Below are positions 28,107 to 37,117 of a DNA stretch of 64,000 nt, piece after piece. Position 1 is the stretch's first letter; each line of letters starts with the position of its first letter. The position numbers and the translations under genes are program-made. The notes under the pieces are model-generated. The model was not told where the DNA came from. It was given only the letters and a program-made list of their open reading frames with translations, and searched no databases. Source of the DNA: Acidobacteriota bacterium (GTDB lineage: Bacteria > Acidobacteriota > Vicinamibacteria > Vicinamibacterales > 2-12-FULL-66-21); the NCBI GenBank assembly GCA_003222675.1, contig QHWT01000049.1:41257-105256 (forward strand). The letters are read 5' to 3'.

Positions 28107-29182
28107 GAACCGTGAACCCCTGAACCGTGAACCCCTGAACCGTGAACCGATGAACCGTGAACCGATGAACCGTGAACCGATGAACCGTGAACCGATGAAC
28201 CGTGAACCGATGAACCGTGAACCGATGAACCGTGAACCGATGAACCGTGAACCGGTGAACCGTGAACCGGTGAACCGAGAAGCTTCAGATAAACCTCTTC
28301 TAATGGCGGCTCTTCATCAAACGCTTCGCGGATCTCCGCTCCCGCATCGACCAGCGACCGGATGACGACCGGCGTCATCCGATCCGGCGCTTCGAGCACC
28401 ATCGACAGATCCGTTCCGTGGATCTGCACGTCCTGTCCGCCGGCCCGCGCGGCGACGGCGGCAAGCGCCGGCAGCGGCGGATATGACGTCAGCATGCGCA
28501 CGCGCAGGCGGCGCCCGAACAAATCACGGCGCAACGCGGCAGGCTCGCCGACGGCGACCAGCGTGCGGCTCACCAGGCCCACGCGATCGGCGACGCGCTC
28601 GACCTCGTCGAGATTGTGCGTGGAGACGACGACGGTGCGCCCCTGGTGCCGCAGATCGCGGAGGAGATCGCGAACGGTGCGCGACATCTCGGGATCGAGA
28701 TTCGCCGTCGGCTCGTCGAGCAGGACGACCTCCGGGTCGTGCACGAGCGCGCGGCCCAGCGCAAGCTTCTGCTTCATGCCCTTCGAAAGGAGCGCCACGC
28801 GATCCGCCCGGCGATCCCACAGCTCGAACAGTCGCAGGATGCGCTCGACGGCGAGCGCCGCGCCGCGAACGCGGAAGAGGCGCGCGTACACCAGCAGGTT
28901 CTCGTCGACGGTAAGGAGATCCCACAGGCCCGGCGTTTCCGTCATGAAGCCGATACGCGCGCGAAGTGCCGCGCCCGACGCGCGCGTGAACGTCTCGCCA
29001 TCGATTGCCACGCGGCCCGATGAAGGAGGGATCAGCCCGCCAATCATCCTCAGTATCGTCGTCTTTCCCGCGCCATTCGGGCCGACGAGGCCGAAGACCT
29101 CGCCCGGACGGACCTCGAACGTCACGTTGTCGACGGCGCTCCGGTCGCCGAAGCGGCGGGTCACGTTGGTGACGGAGACCAC
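28103..29182 (-). CDS. ABC transporter ATP-binding protein with repeat-encoded pentapeptide tail
   Basis: GLVGPNGAGKTTILRMIGGLI (Walker A), LSKGMKQKLALGRALVHDPEVVLLDEPTANLDP; C-terminus LKLL(GSPVH)2(GSSVH)7(GSGVH)2GS*. Start taken as GTG at 29182; the longer ORF to 29440 is repeat-encoded. Confidence 0.88.
   Translation of the reverse strand: MVSVTNVTRRFGDRSAVDNVTFEVRPGEVFGLVGPNGAGKTTILRMIGGLIPPSSGRVAIDGETFTRASGAALRARIGFMTETPGLWDLLTVDENLLVYARLFRVRGAALAVERILRLFELWDRRADRVALLSKGMKQKLALGRALVHDPEVVLLDEPTANLDPEMSRTVRDLLRDLRHQGRTVVVSTHNLDEVERVADRVGLVSRTLVAVGEPAALRRDLFGRRLRVRMLTSYPPLPALAAVAARAGGQDVQIHGTDLSMVLEAPDRMTPVVIRSLVDAGAEIREAFDEEPPLEEVYLKLLGSPVHGSPVHGSSVHGSSVHGSSVHGSSVHGSSVHGSSVHGSSVHGSGVHGSGVHGS
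28112..28276. repeat. 11 x 15-bp tandem repeat GTGAACCNNTGAACC
   Basis: Direct count: 2 x GTGAACCCCTGAACC, 7 x GTGAACCGATGAACC, 2 x GTGAACCGGTGAACC, contiguous. Confidence 0.97.
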
Positions 29183-29203
29183 GAGTGAATGGTAATCGTT
29201 GTC

Positions 29204-29430
29204 GGGATGCGGGGTGCGGGATCCGGCGTGCGGGGTGCGGGATCCGGGGTGCGGGGTGCGGAGTGCGTCGCGAGTGTTGACTTCCGCATCCCGGTCTGCC
29301 GACGCGCATACTGTGAGCGAAGCCGCGCCGCACCCCGCGTCCCAAACCGCGCACCCCGCACCCCGCGTCCCGCACCCCGCACCCCGCACCCCGCACCCCG
29401 CGCCCCGCACCCCGCACCCCGCACCCCGCG
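29204..29430. repeat. Heptamer array GCGGGRT / CCCCGCA, two inverted blocks
   Basis: GCGGGGT GCGGGAT CCGGCGT GCGGGGT GCGGGAT ... then complementary CCCCGCA units. Confidence 0.9.
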
Positions 29431-29513
29431 TGAGTAGCACTTTCGGCGTATGGCGACCCGAAGCGCATCAGGGGTATAGTTCCGCCAGCCCCCCGAGCTA
29501 CGAGCAGGACCCC

Positions 29514-29789
29514 ATGTTGGATGAATCGCAGCAGCAGGCGATCGTCACGCGCTTGAATCGAATCGAAGGGCAGGTGAGAGGAATCCGGCGAATGGTGCAG
29601 GAGCCGCGCCTGTGCGTCGAGATCCTGCAGCAGCTCTCGGCGGCCGAAGCCGCATTGAATCGCATCAGCCTCGCGGTCTTCAAGTTTCACGTGGAGAGGT
29701 GCGTCCCCGAAGGCATCGGCAAGGGGGAGCCGGAGCGCGGAAAGCAGCTCACAGAACTCGTCGATATCTTCGATCGATTCGCGAAATAA
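29514..29789 (+). CDS. CsoR-family metal-sensing transcriptional repressor
   Basis: 91 aa; RLNRIEGQVRGIRRMVQEPRLCVEILQQLSAAEAALNRISLAVFKFHVERC retains the C-H-C arrangement. Confidence 0.87.
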   Translation: MLDESQQQAIVTRLNRIEGQVRGIRRMVQEPRLCVEILQQLSAAEAALNRISLAVFKFHVERCVPEGIGKGEPERGKQLTELVDIFDRFAK

Positions 29790-29996
29790 TAGTGACCGGA
29801 TCCGGACAATTGAAGTCCGCCCAGGTTTTCTGGATTCGCTCTCGAGCCCCCAGCTGCAGATCGGCCTGAAAACGGCCAAAATCCGCCGTATATAGCGCTT
29901 GCAAAAGTGGCAAGGCTGCTTGCATAGTGTCCTGTCCGGTATCGTACACTGTCCGAAACCGCTATCCGCTTCGGGTCTTCTTCTGGGAGGATGGAG

Positions 29997-32846
29997 ATGA
30001 GAGTTGGAATAGCCAGGCTGACGGCGATCTGCGCCCTCATGCTGGCACTCGGCGCAGCACCGTCATTAGCGCAGGTCTCGACGGGGCGCATCGACGCCAC
30101 CGTCGCAGACACCACCGGCGCCGTACTTCCGGGGGTCGCCGTCGACATCAGCGGGCCGCAGAGCCACTCGGCGGTCACCGATGCGATGGGGGAAGTCCAC
30201 TTCCTGAACCTTGCTCCCGGCACCTACACCGTCAGCGCGAAGATCTCCGGCTTCAGCGATTACCTCAATAAGAACATCGCGGTCGGGACCGGCGCGAGCG
30301 TGCCGCTCCGAATCGCGTTGTCGGTTGCGGGCGTCGCGACGCAGGTCACCGTGACCGGCGAATCACCGGTGGTCGACACGAAGAAGACCACGACGTCCAC
30401 GAACGTGACCGTCGAGGAGCTTCAGAACATCCCGTCCTCGCGCGATCCCTGGGTCGTCCTGCAGACCGTGCCGGGCGTCATCGTCGATCGTGTGAACGTC
30501 GGCGGCGCCGAATCGGGGCAGCAGTCCGCGTACCAAGCGAAGGGCGCCAGCGGCGGCGAGAACACGTGGAACATGGACGGCGTGGCGATCACCGACATGG
30601 CCGCGCTCGGATCGACGCCGACCTATTACGACTTCGACATGTTCCAGGAGATGCAGGTCACGACGGGTGGCGCCGACGTGTCGAGCCCGACGCCAGGCGT
30701 GCAGTTGAACATGGTGCTCAAAAGCGGTAGCAACACGCCGCACGGATCCTCGCGAATCTATTTCGAGAACGAAGGCATGCAGTCAAAGAACCTGTCCGCC
30801 GACCTCGCCGCCGCTATCGGCGGCACCACGGGCAAGGGCAGCCGCATGCATCAGTACAAGGACTATGGCTTCGAGCTGGGTGGGCCCATCCTCCGAAATC
30901 GCGTGTGGGCGTGGGGAGCTGCGGGAAAGACGCACGTCGATCTGATTACCCTCGCAGGATCACACGATCGCACGGAACTGCAGGACACCTCCTTCAAGGG
31001 AACCGGCCAGGTCACGAGCGGCCTGCGCACGAACTTCACCTTCTTCCGTGGGAATAAGGAAAAATTCGGCCGCGGCGCGGGCCCGACGGTGTCTGATGAA
31101 TCGTCTTACAACCAGACCGGACCGACGAGTCTCTACAAAGGCGAAGGCAATCTGGTCATCGGCAACAGCCTGTTTCTCTCGGCCAAGGCGTCGCACGTGA
31201 AGGGCGGGTTCCAGCTCGCGGCACGCGGCGGTCCGACGACGCAGATGTATATCGACGACGGCGGCGTGACCCACGGCTCTGCCGACACGTATAAGACCAG
31301 ACGTCCGCAGAACAACTTCTCGATCGATGGCAATACGTTCCGCGGCCATCACGAGCTGAAGTTTGGCTTTGGCTGGCGCAAGGCGTCGGTTGATTCCAGC
31401 GACGTGTACCCGGGAAATGGAGTAATCACGCAATTCAATGGGTATCCCGACCTGATCGCGAAAATCACCAGGCCAGGGCACTTTCTGACCGATACGGTGT
31501 ACTCGAGCGCCTACGGCGGCGACACGATGACATGGGATCGGCTGACGCTGAACCTCGGCCTGCGGTGGGATCGTCAGGCCGCATCGCTGGGCGCTGCATC
31601 CGTGCCCGGCAGTTCCGTCCTCCCGTCGCTGCTTCCAGCCTTGACGGCGACGCCCGCGAAAAACGCGGTCGTCTGGAACGCGGTGACGCCTCGCATCGGT
31701 GTCAACATTGCGCTGGACGAGAACCGGAAATCGCTGGTGCGCGCCAGTTATGCGATGTTCGCATCGCAGCTTGGCGCGACGGCCGCAGGTACGATTTCCG
31801 CGATTCAGTATTCGGCGATTTACTACTACGCGACCGATTTGAACGGGAATAAGATTGCCGACCCGAACGAAATCGAGTTCGGTCTTGGCAACATCGGGTA
31901 CTACGGGTTCGATCCGACCGACCCGTCACGTCTCACGACGATCAATCAGATCGGCAAGTACAAAACGCCGCTTACCCATGAAGTGCTGCTCGGCGCGGAC
32001 CACGAACTGCTGACGAATTTTGGGATCAGCGGCACGGTCACGTGGCGGTACTTCCAGAACTTCAACTGGAGTCCACTGATTGGCGTGACTTCGGCGAACT
32101 ACCACCAGACGGGCACTCTCACGGCCAACGCGGATCCGATCGGCTCTTTCAGCGTGCCCTTCTTTGCAATTGACTCGTCGGCTGTTCCGCCAGGCGGCGG
32201 TCATAGCTACGAGGAGCACAAGGGCTATCACCAGCGGTTCCTCGGCTTCGAGGCGAGCGCCACGAAGCGGATGTCAAATCGCTGGATGGCGAGATTCGGA
32301 TTCTCCACGAACGATCATCGGGAGTACTTCAACGGGGCGAATGCGCTCCAGGACCCGACCCCGGGGCCAGCGTCTCCGAATATAGACGGTGGCGTCGTCG
32401 TTACTCGAACCGGCGGTAGCGGCAAGAGCAACATCTACATGGTGCTGCCCAAGTACCAGCTCGTGGCGAACGGCATGTATCAGGCGGTGTGGGGCATCAA
32501 CCTCGGGGCCAACTGGGTGGTGCGGCAGGGCTACGCGATGCCATACTTCCGTAGCAACGTGGCGACGACTGATCCTTTGTCGAATTTCAAGAGCGTACTC
32601 GTCGTGGACGACGTCACGCGCTTCCGGCTGCCGAGGGTGAGCTCGCTGGATGTGCGGCTCGAGAAAGAGTTCAGGATCGGCCGCGCGCACATGATGGGTG
32701 ATCTCGACGTGTTCAATGTGACGAACAGCGCGACGGTGCTGGGCCGTCAATTCGACCTCCGGCGCACGGGCGCCACCGGGTTCAACAAGGTGCTTGAGAT
32801 CATGAACCCGCGCATCCTGCGCGTCGGCGCACGGATCAACTTCTAG
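29997..32846 (+). CDS. Oar-like TonB-dependent receptor
   Basis: MRVGIARLTAICALMLALGAAPSLAQVSTGRIDATVADTTGAVLPGVAVDISG..., TVTGESPVVDTKKTTTSTNVTVEELQNIPSSRDPWVVLQTVPGVIVDRVNVGG. Confidence 0.93.
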   Translation: MRVGIARLTAICALMLALGAAPSLAQVSTGRIDATVADTTGAVLPGVAVDISGPQSHSAVTDAMGEVHFLNLAPGTYTVSAKISGFSDYLNKNIAVGTGASVPLRIALSVAGVATQVTVTGESPVVDTKKTTTSTNVTVEELQNIPSSRDPWVVLQTVPGVIVDRVNVGGAESGQQSAYQAKGASGGENTWNMDGVAITDMAALGSTPTYYDFDMFQEMQVTTGGADVSSPTPGVQLNMVLKSGSNTPHGSSRIYFENEGMQSKNLSADLAAAIGGTTGKGSRMHQYKDYGFELGGPILRNRVWAWGAAGKTHVDLITLAGSHDRTELQDTSFKGTGQVTSGLRTNFTFFRGNKEKFGRGAGPTVSDESSYNQTGPTSLYKGEGNLVIGNSLFLSAKASHVKGGFQLAARGGPTTQMYIDDGGVTHGSADTYKTRRPQNNFSIDGNTFRGHHELKFGFGWRKASVDSSDVYPGNGVITQFNGYPDLIAKITRPGHFLTDTVYSSAYGGDTMTWDRLTLNLGLRWDRQAASLGAASVPGSSVLPSLLPALTATPAKNAVVWNAVTPRIGVNIALDENRKSLVRASYAMFASQLGATAAGTISAIQYSAIYYYATDLNGNKIADPNEIEFGLGNIGYYGFDPTDPSRLTTINQIGKYKTPLTHEVLLGADHELLTNFGISGTVTWRYFQNFNWSPLIGVTSANYHQTGTLTANADPIGSFSVPFFAIDSSAVPPGGGHSYEEHKGYHQRFLGFEASATKRMSNRWMARFGFSTNDHREYFNGANALQDPTPGPASPNIDGGVVVTRTGGSGKSNIYMVLPKYQLVANGMYQAVWGINLGANWVVRQGYAMPYFRSNVATTDPLSNFKSVLVVDDVTRFRLPRVSSLDVRLEKEFRIGRAHMMGDLDVFNVTNSATVLGRQFDLRRTGATGFNKVLEIMNPRILRVGARINF

Positions 32847-32897
32847 GCACGAATCACACGGATCGCACGGATCCGAGTCACAATCGCGGTAACCTGG

Positions 32898-32935
32898 AAC
32901 CCCGGGGCTTCTTAAAGGAGCCCCGGGGTTTTTTA
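32898..32935 (+). terminator. Rho-independent terminator
   Basis: AACCCCGGGGCT-tcttaaagg-AGCCCCGGGGTT followed by a T run, 50 bp after the receptor stop. Confidence 0.92.
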
Positions 32936-33017
32936 TCCGCGGAAGCCACGGATCTCACGGATCACAACCGCGAATCATGCGAATCTAATGATGCCGGCGT
33001 CGTTGGAGGTTCGCGTC

Positions 33018-34877
33018 ATGGGCCGCACGAAGGCAGTCATCCTTGCGTCAGTCGTCGCTCTTGTTGTCGCCGCGTGCGGCGGCAGCAGCGGCAACGGCGG
33101 AACCACGCCGCCACCGTCTGGTGGCGGCACCGGGTCCGCGAATCCGTGCTCGACCGCGGCCGCGGAGGAGGCGGAGCTCGGACCCGTGGGCCTCGTTGCC
33201 GGCGGACAGGCGACCGCCGTCACGAACAAGAAGATCCTCGTCGACGGCAATCCGCGCGGACGCGCGGTCGAAGGCCTGTGGCTGCACGATGCGGCGGAGA
33301 AGCAGCGACAAGAGCGGTCTCGTGGCCTGCGCCTTCAGGCGGGTGCTCCACAAGAAAGCGCGCTTACCAGTCCCGCGCCGGTCGGGGAAGACGTCGGGGA
33401 TATCGCGGTCCTGCAGGACCAGGGGGATCTCATCGCCCCGGCGAACCAGCTCGATATCGGGAGCACGGGGCTGCGCTTCACCCGCAATGGATCCAACGGC
33501 TATACCGTCAGCAAGATCGATGCGACCTTTCGCAGCACGCTCGGCACCCGGCTGACGCTCACCGACGACGACAGCGCGGAACAGGATCTGCGGTTTCCGT
33601 TTCCGTTTTACGGCGGCACCCAGACGACCGCGTTCGTGAACTCCGACGGCAACATCACCTTCGGAGAGGCGGACCATGCGAGCACCGAGCGCAGCGTCTC
33701 GCGCCTGCTGACGGGCCCGCCGCGAGTGTCCCCGTTTCTCTCGGATCTCGATCCAACGACCGGCACGGGCAAGATCTTCGTGAACGCCGCGACCGATCAG
33801 TACACGGTCACGTGGTGCACGGTGCGCGCTTTCGATTCGACCCGCGCCGTCACCGTCCAGGCGACGCTCCTCCCTGACGGCAGCGTCGAGTTCAAATATG
33901 AAACGGTTTCGGTCACCGACGCAGTGGTTGGCCTCTCGCCCGGCCAGACGGGTGCGTTCACGACGATCAACCTGAATGTGCCGACCCCGACGTCAGGGAC
34001 GGGAGCACTCGGCGAGAGCTTCGCGGCGGCCTCCACGCTCGACACCGTGGCGATCGCCAAGAGGTTCTTCGAGACGCATCCCGACAACTACGATCAGATT
34101 CTGATCTGGACCGACCAGCGGCTGATTCGCAACGCATTCGCGTTCGAAATCACGGTGGCTAACGAAATCCGCGGGCTCGGCGTCGACATCTACGATCTGT
34201 CGCACGATTATGGCAGCGGCGGCCGCCTTCGATCCGTGGTCGTCATGGACTTCGTGGGAAAGTTTCCGGACGATCCGAATCAGAAGTTCCTCGGCGAGAA
34301 CAACACGCTGAGCGTCATGGGGCAGGAGGTGGGCCACCGCTGGCTCGCATATATGAACTTCCGCGATCGCACCGGCGCCTCGTCGGATGTGCTCCTCGGG
34401 CGCGACCTGGCGCACTGGAGCTTCTTCTTCGATTCCGACGCGTCAGTGATGGAGGGGAACGACATCGAGGATCTCGGCGGCGGCCAGTTCCGGACGACCG
34501 ACGCGGTCAGGCGCTACAGCCGTCTCGATCAGTACGCGATGGGGCTCGTGCCGCCGAGCGCGGTGCCGCCGTTCTTCTTCGTCGAGAGCCCGGTCTCGCC
34601 GCACGCGCGCGAGGACGCGCCGCAGGTCGGGGTCACCTTCAGCGGCACGCGCCGCGATGTGCTGATCGACGACGTGATCGCGGCCGAGGGACAACGGAGT
34701 CCAACTTCGTCAGATGCTCCGAAGGTGCACCGGCAGGCGTTCCTCCTGCTCGTCAGCTCGGGGCGATCGCCCGATGCGGCACAGATGGCGAAGGTCGATG
34801 GCATCCGCCGCGCGTGGGAGCCCTTCTTCTTCCAGGCGACCGAACAACGCATGACAGCGATCACGAGACTGCGCTGA
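33018..34877 (+). CDS. Secreted lipoprotein with nidogen-like region and possible metallopeptidase-like segment
   Basis: MGRTKAVILASVVALVVAACGG lipobox; DLRFPFPFYGGTQTTAFVNSDGNITFGEAD; MGQEVGHRWLAY. Confidence 0.6.
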   Translation: MGRTKAVILASVVALVVAACGGSSGNGGTTPPPSGGGTGSANPCSTAAAEEAELGPVGLVAGGQATAVTNKKILVDGNPRGRAVEGLWLHDAAEKQRQERSRGLRLQAGAPQESALTSPAPVGEDVGDIAVLQDQGDLIAPANQLDIGSTGLRFTRNGSNGYTVSKIDATFRSTLGTRLTLTDDDSAEQDLRFPFPFYGGTQTTAFVNSDGNITFGEADHASTERSVSRLLTGPPRVSPFLSDLDPTTGTGKIFVNAATDQYTVTWCTVRAFDSTRAVTVQATLLPDGSVEFKYETVSVTDAVVGLSPGQTGAFTTINLNVPTPTSGTGALGESFAAASTLDTVAIAKRFFETHPDNYDQILIWTDQRLIRNAFAFEITVANEIRGLGVDIYDLSHDYGSGGRLRSVVVMDFVGKFPDDPNQKFLGENNTLSVMGQEVGHRWLAYMNFRDRTGASSDVLLGRDLAHWSFFFDSDASVMEGNDIEDLGGGQFRTTDAVRRYSRLDQYAMGLVPPSAVPPFFFVESPVSPHAREDAPQVGVTFSGTRRDVLIDDVIAAEGQRSPTSSDAPKVHRQAFLLLVSSGRSPDAAQMAKVDGIRRAWEPFFFQATEQRMTAITRLR

Positions 34878-34901
34878 ACGCCGGGTCTTTAGACCCGCCG
34901 T

Positions 34902-37001
34902 CTACTTCCACGCCAGTGACGCGAGCGCCTCTTTCGCTTGCGGCACGTACGGGCCTCCCAGCTGCACGTACTTCTCGAAGCTCGCGATCGCGCGGCGGCG
35001 ATCGTGCTCGCCGCCGGCCCACTTCTGCGTTTCACGGACGTAGCGCTGCGACTTCATCATGCGCATCTGCAGCGCGCGGCCGAGATTGAAGTAGCCCAGC
35101 GCGTCCCCGGGAGCGATCGTCGTCGCGCGCTCGAACGAGTCGACGGCCGCGTCGAGCGCGCCGCGGCGGACCTGGATCACGCCGATCGCATTGGCGACCT
35201 CGGGGTCGGTGGTCCAACGCTTCTCCGCGTCGCGCAGTATGCCAATCGCGGCGCCTTCCTCGCGCTGCAGCAGGTAGGCGTCCGCCAGGTTGAAGTAGAC
35301 GGGCTCGAACTCCGGGACTGCGGCGCGGACGCGCTCCCACGATTGCGCGGCGTCGCGATAGCGCTGCAGTGCCAGGTGCGAGAGTCCCAGCGCGTAATGG
35401 ACCCAGGGTCGCGCGTCAGGTGATCGGGCCGCCTCGATGAACTCGCGCGACGCGGACTCGACGTCGCCGCGCTGATAGGCGGCCCAGCCTCTGGCGGCCG
35501 CCGTCGTCGGCGCGTCGTCATCGGTCCCGCGCAGCTGCTGGACGATCCGTCCCGACTCGATCTTCGACCGGATTGCGTTCGCCGCGGTGGTGGCTCCCTC
35601 GACAGCCGTCCCAGGGACGGACAGTGGCGGCTTCGGAACGGTGACAGTCACACTTTCCGTCGGAACTGTGAGTGTCCCCCTTTCTGAAACGGGGACACTC
35701 ACACTTTCGGGGGCCGGAACTGTGACTGTCCCGCTTTCCGTGCTCGGAACTGTGACTGTCACGCTTTCGGGCCGCGGGACCAGCAGCTTCGCCGGCTCGA
35801 GCGCAAGATAGCCGCGCCGGGCGCGGACGCGGACGCCGGGGCGCGTCACCTTCACCGAGATGCTGCGGTACTTGCCGTCAAGCTTGTCGTTCGTCGGGCT
35901 GTAGGCGAGCACGTAGTACGTCGCGGCGTCGCGCTGGATCGTGTCCAGCGCGCGGCCGAAGTTGTTTTCGTTCCGCATCGCCATGCCGCCAGTGTCGACT
36001 GCGAGGCTGTTCGTGCCATCTTCCTGCATGTCGAACCGCGCGGTCCCGCCTGCGGGGTCATCGGCCAGCTTCTGATCAATCAGATCCGATGTCGTGCCCT
36101 TGTTCAGCCCCCGCGCGTCGACGGTGTAGAAGTGCGCACCCGCGCGCGCGGCCTGGCCTACGGCGAGCCGCACCTCCGCATCCATGTTCTGCAGCACGAA
36201 CCCCTCGGACAGGAAGACCACGGTCTTCGCGCCCGGCATGCGCGCAAGCCCGCGCGACAGCGCCTCGACTACTGCAAGCGTTTCGTGGGTTGCCGTGCGG
36301 TACTGCGCGACCACGCGGTTCGCCTTCTCGCGGACCTGCAGGTCCGGTGGTGCCGCCCTGCACATGTCCGGCTCCTCGGAGCACGCGCGGATGATCGCGG
36401 TGTCGAGCGCGTCCTTCTCGTTATTGGCAATCCGAAACGCCTCGAACACATCGCGCAGGCGCGGCCACTCGCGCAGGTCGAGCTGACGAGATCGCATGTC
36501 GCCGGCGAACTTCGCGTTCGCAGCCGCTTTCCGCAGTTCCTCGCGATCGGACGTCAGGCGGTTGTTTGCCATCTTCCCGTCGACGACAACGCCGCCAATG
36601 TCTTCCGGACGGAATTTCTCAGCGATGAACTTCACCACGGCGTCGCGGGTGCGCTGAAGCCCCCCGGGCGACAGGTGCGTCGTGTCGAAAACGAACAGCC
36701 AGACCTCCGGCGGCGCGGAAGGCGCGGGCGGCGCGACAGGTGCGGAAGGTACTGTGGCTGCGGAAGGCGGTATCGGGCCAGAGGATGCCGCGTCAGCACC
36801 GATCAACGTGACGTGGAGGATCTTCTGCGCGACGCCGTCCTCTTCGAGCTGGAAATCGGCGGCCGACAGTCCCGTGACGAAGTGGCCGTTCTTGTCGGCG
36901 ACGCGCACATCGACTTCGACGAGCTCGGTGGCCGAGCGGAACGTCTGCCGCGGATCCTGCGCGGCGGCGATCAGCAGCAGAGCGAGGATGCCTGCCCGCA
37001 T
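34902..37001 (-). CDS. VWFA-related (acidobacterial-type) domain protein with C-terminal TPR
   Basis: VDVRVADKNGHFVTGLSAADFQLEEDGVAQKI, VVFLSEGFVLQNMD, YYVLAYSPTNDKLDGKYRSISVKVTRPGVRVRARRGYLA; TPRs follow. Confidence 0.88.
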   Translation of the reverse strand: MRAGILALLLIAAAQDPRQTFRSATELVEVDVRVADKNGHFVTGLSAADFQLEEDGVAQKILHVTLIGADAASSGPIPPSAATVPSAPVAPPAPSAPPEVWLFVFDTTHLSPGGLQRTRDAVVKFIAEKFRPEDIGGVVVDGKMANNRLTSDREELRKAAANAKFAGDMRSRQLDLREWPRLRDVFEAFRIANNEKDALDTAIIRACSEEPDMCRAAPPDLQVREKANRVVAQYRTATHETLAVVEALSRGLARMPGAKTVVFLSEGFVLQNMDAEVRLAVGQAARAGAHFYTVDARGLNKGTTSDLIDQKLADDPAGGTARFDMQEDGTNSLAVDTGGMAMRNENNFGRALDTIQRDAATYYVLAYSPTNDKLDGKYRSISVKVTRPGVRVRARRGYLALEPAKLLVPRPESVTVTVPSTESGTVTVPAPESVSVPVSERGTLTVPTESVTVTVPKPPLSVPGTAVEGATTAANAIRSKIESGRIVQQLRGTDDDAPTTAAARGWAAYQRGDVESASREFIEAARSPDARPWVHYALGLSHLALQRYRDAAQSWERVRAAVPEFEPVYFNLADAYLLQREEGAAIGILRDAEKRWTTDPEVANAIGVIQVRRGALDAAVDSFERATTIAPGDALGYFNLGRALQMRMMKSQRYVRETQKWAGGEHDRRRAIASFEKYVQLGGPYVPQAKEALASLAWK
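35634..35770. repeat. REP-like GGGACACTCACA/GGAACTGTGACTGTC cluster inside the VWFA-TPR gene
   Basis: Alternating cggaactgtgagtgtcccc / ggggacactcacactttc / ggaactgtgactgtcccgctttcc, in frame. Confidence 0.92.
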
Positions 37002-37117
37002 GGTGTCTTTGACAATCGAAGGAGTCGAAGGTCTATCGAGGAGCTCGAAGGATCGTCAGAAAATTCTGTTGAAGATCCTTCAACTCTTCGCGCTTCTTCG
37101 ATTGCTTCGATTGTAAA

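Noticed and set aside
28112-28276. GSSVH tail as a possible annotation artefact
   Set aside because: Not rejected as translation: the frame is open to the GTGA overlap with the permease start and there is no stop before the repeat. Whether the tail is functional is unknown.
29183-29440. Extended N-terminus of the ABC ATPase (MLLTRGAGCGVRGAGCGVRG...)
   Set aside because: Encoded by a heptamer array; a GTG start at 29182 directly before VSVTNVTRRFGDRSAV fits ABC ATPase family starts better.
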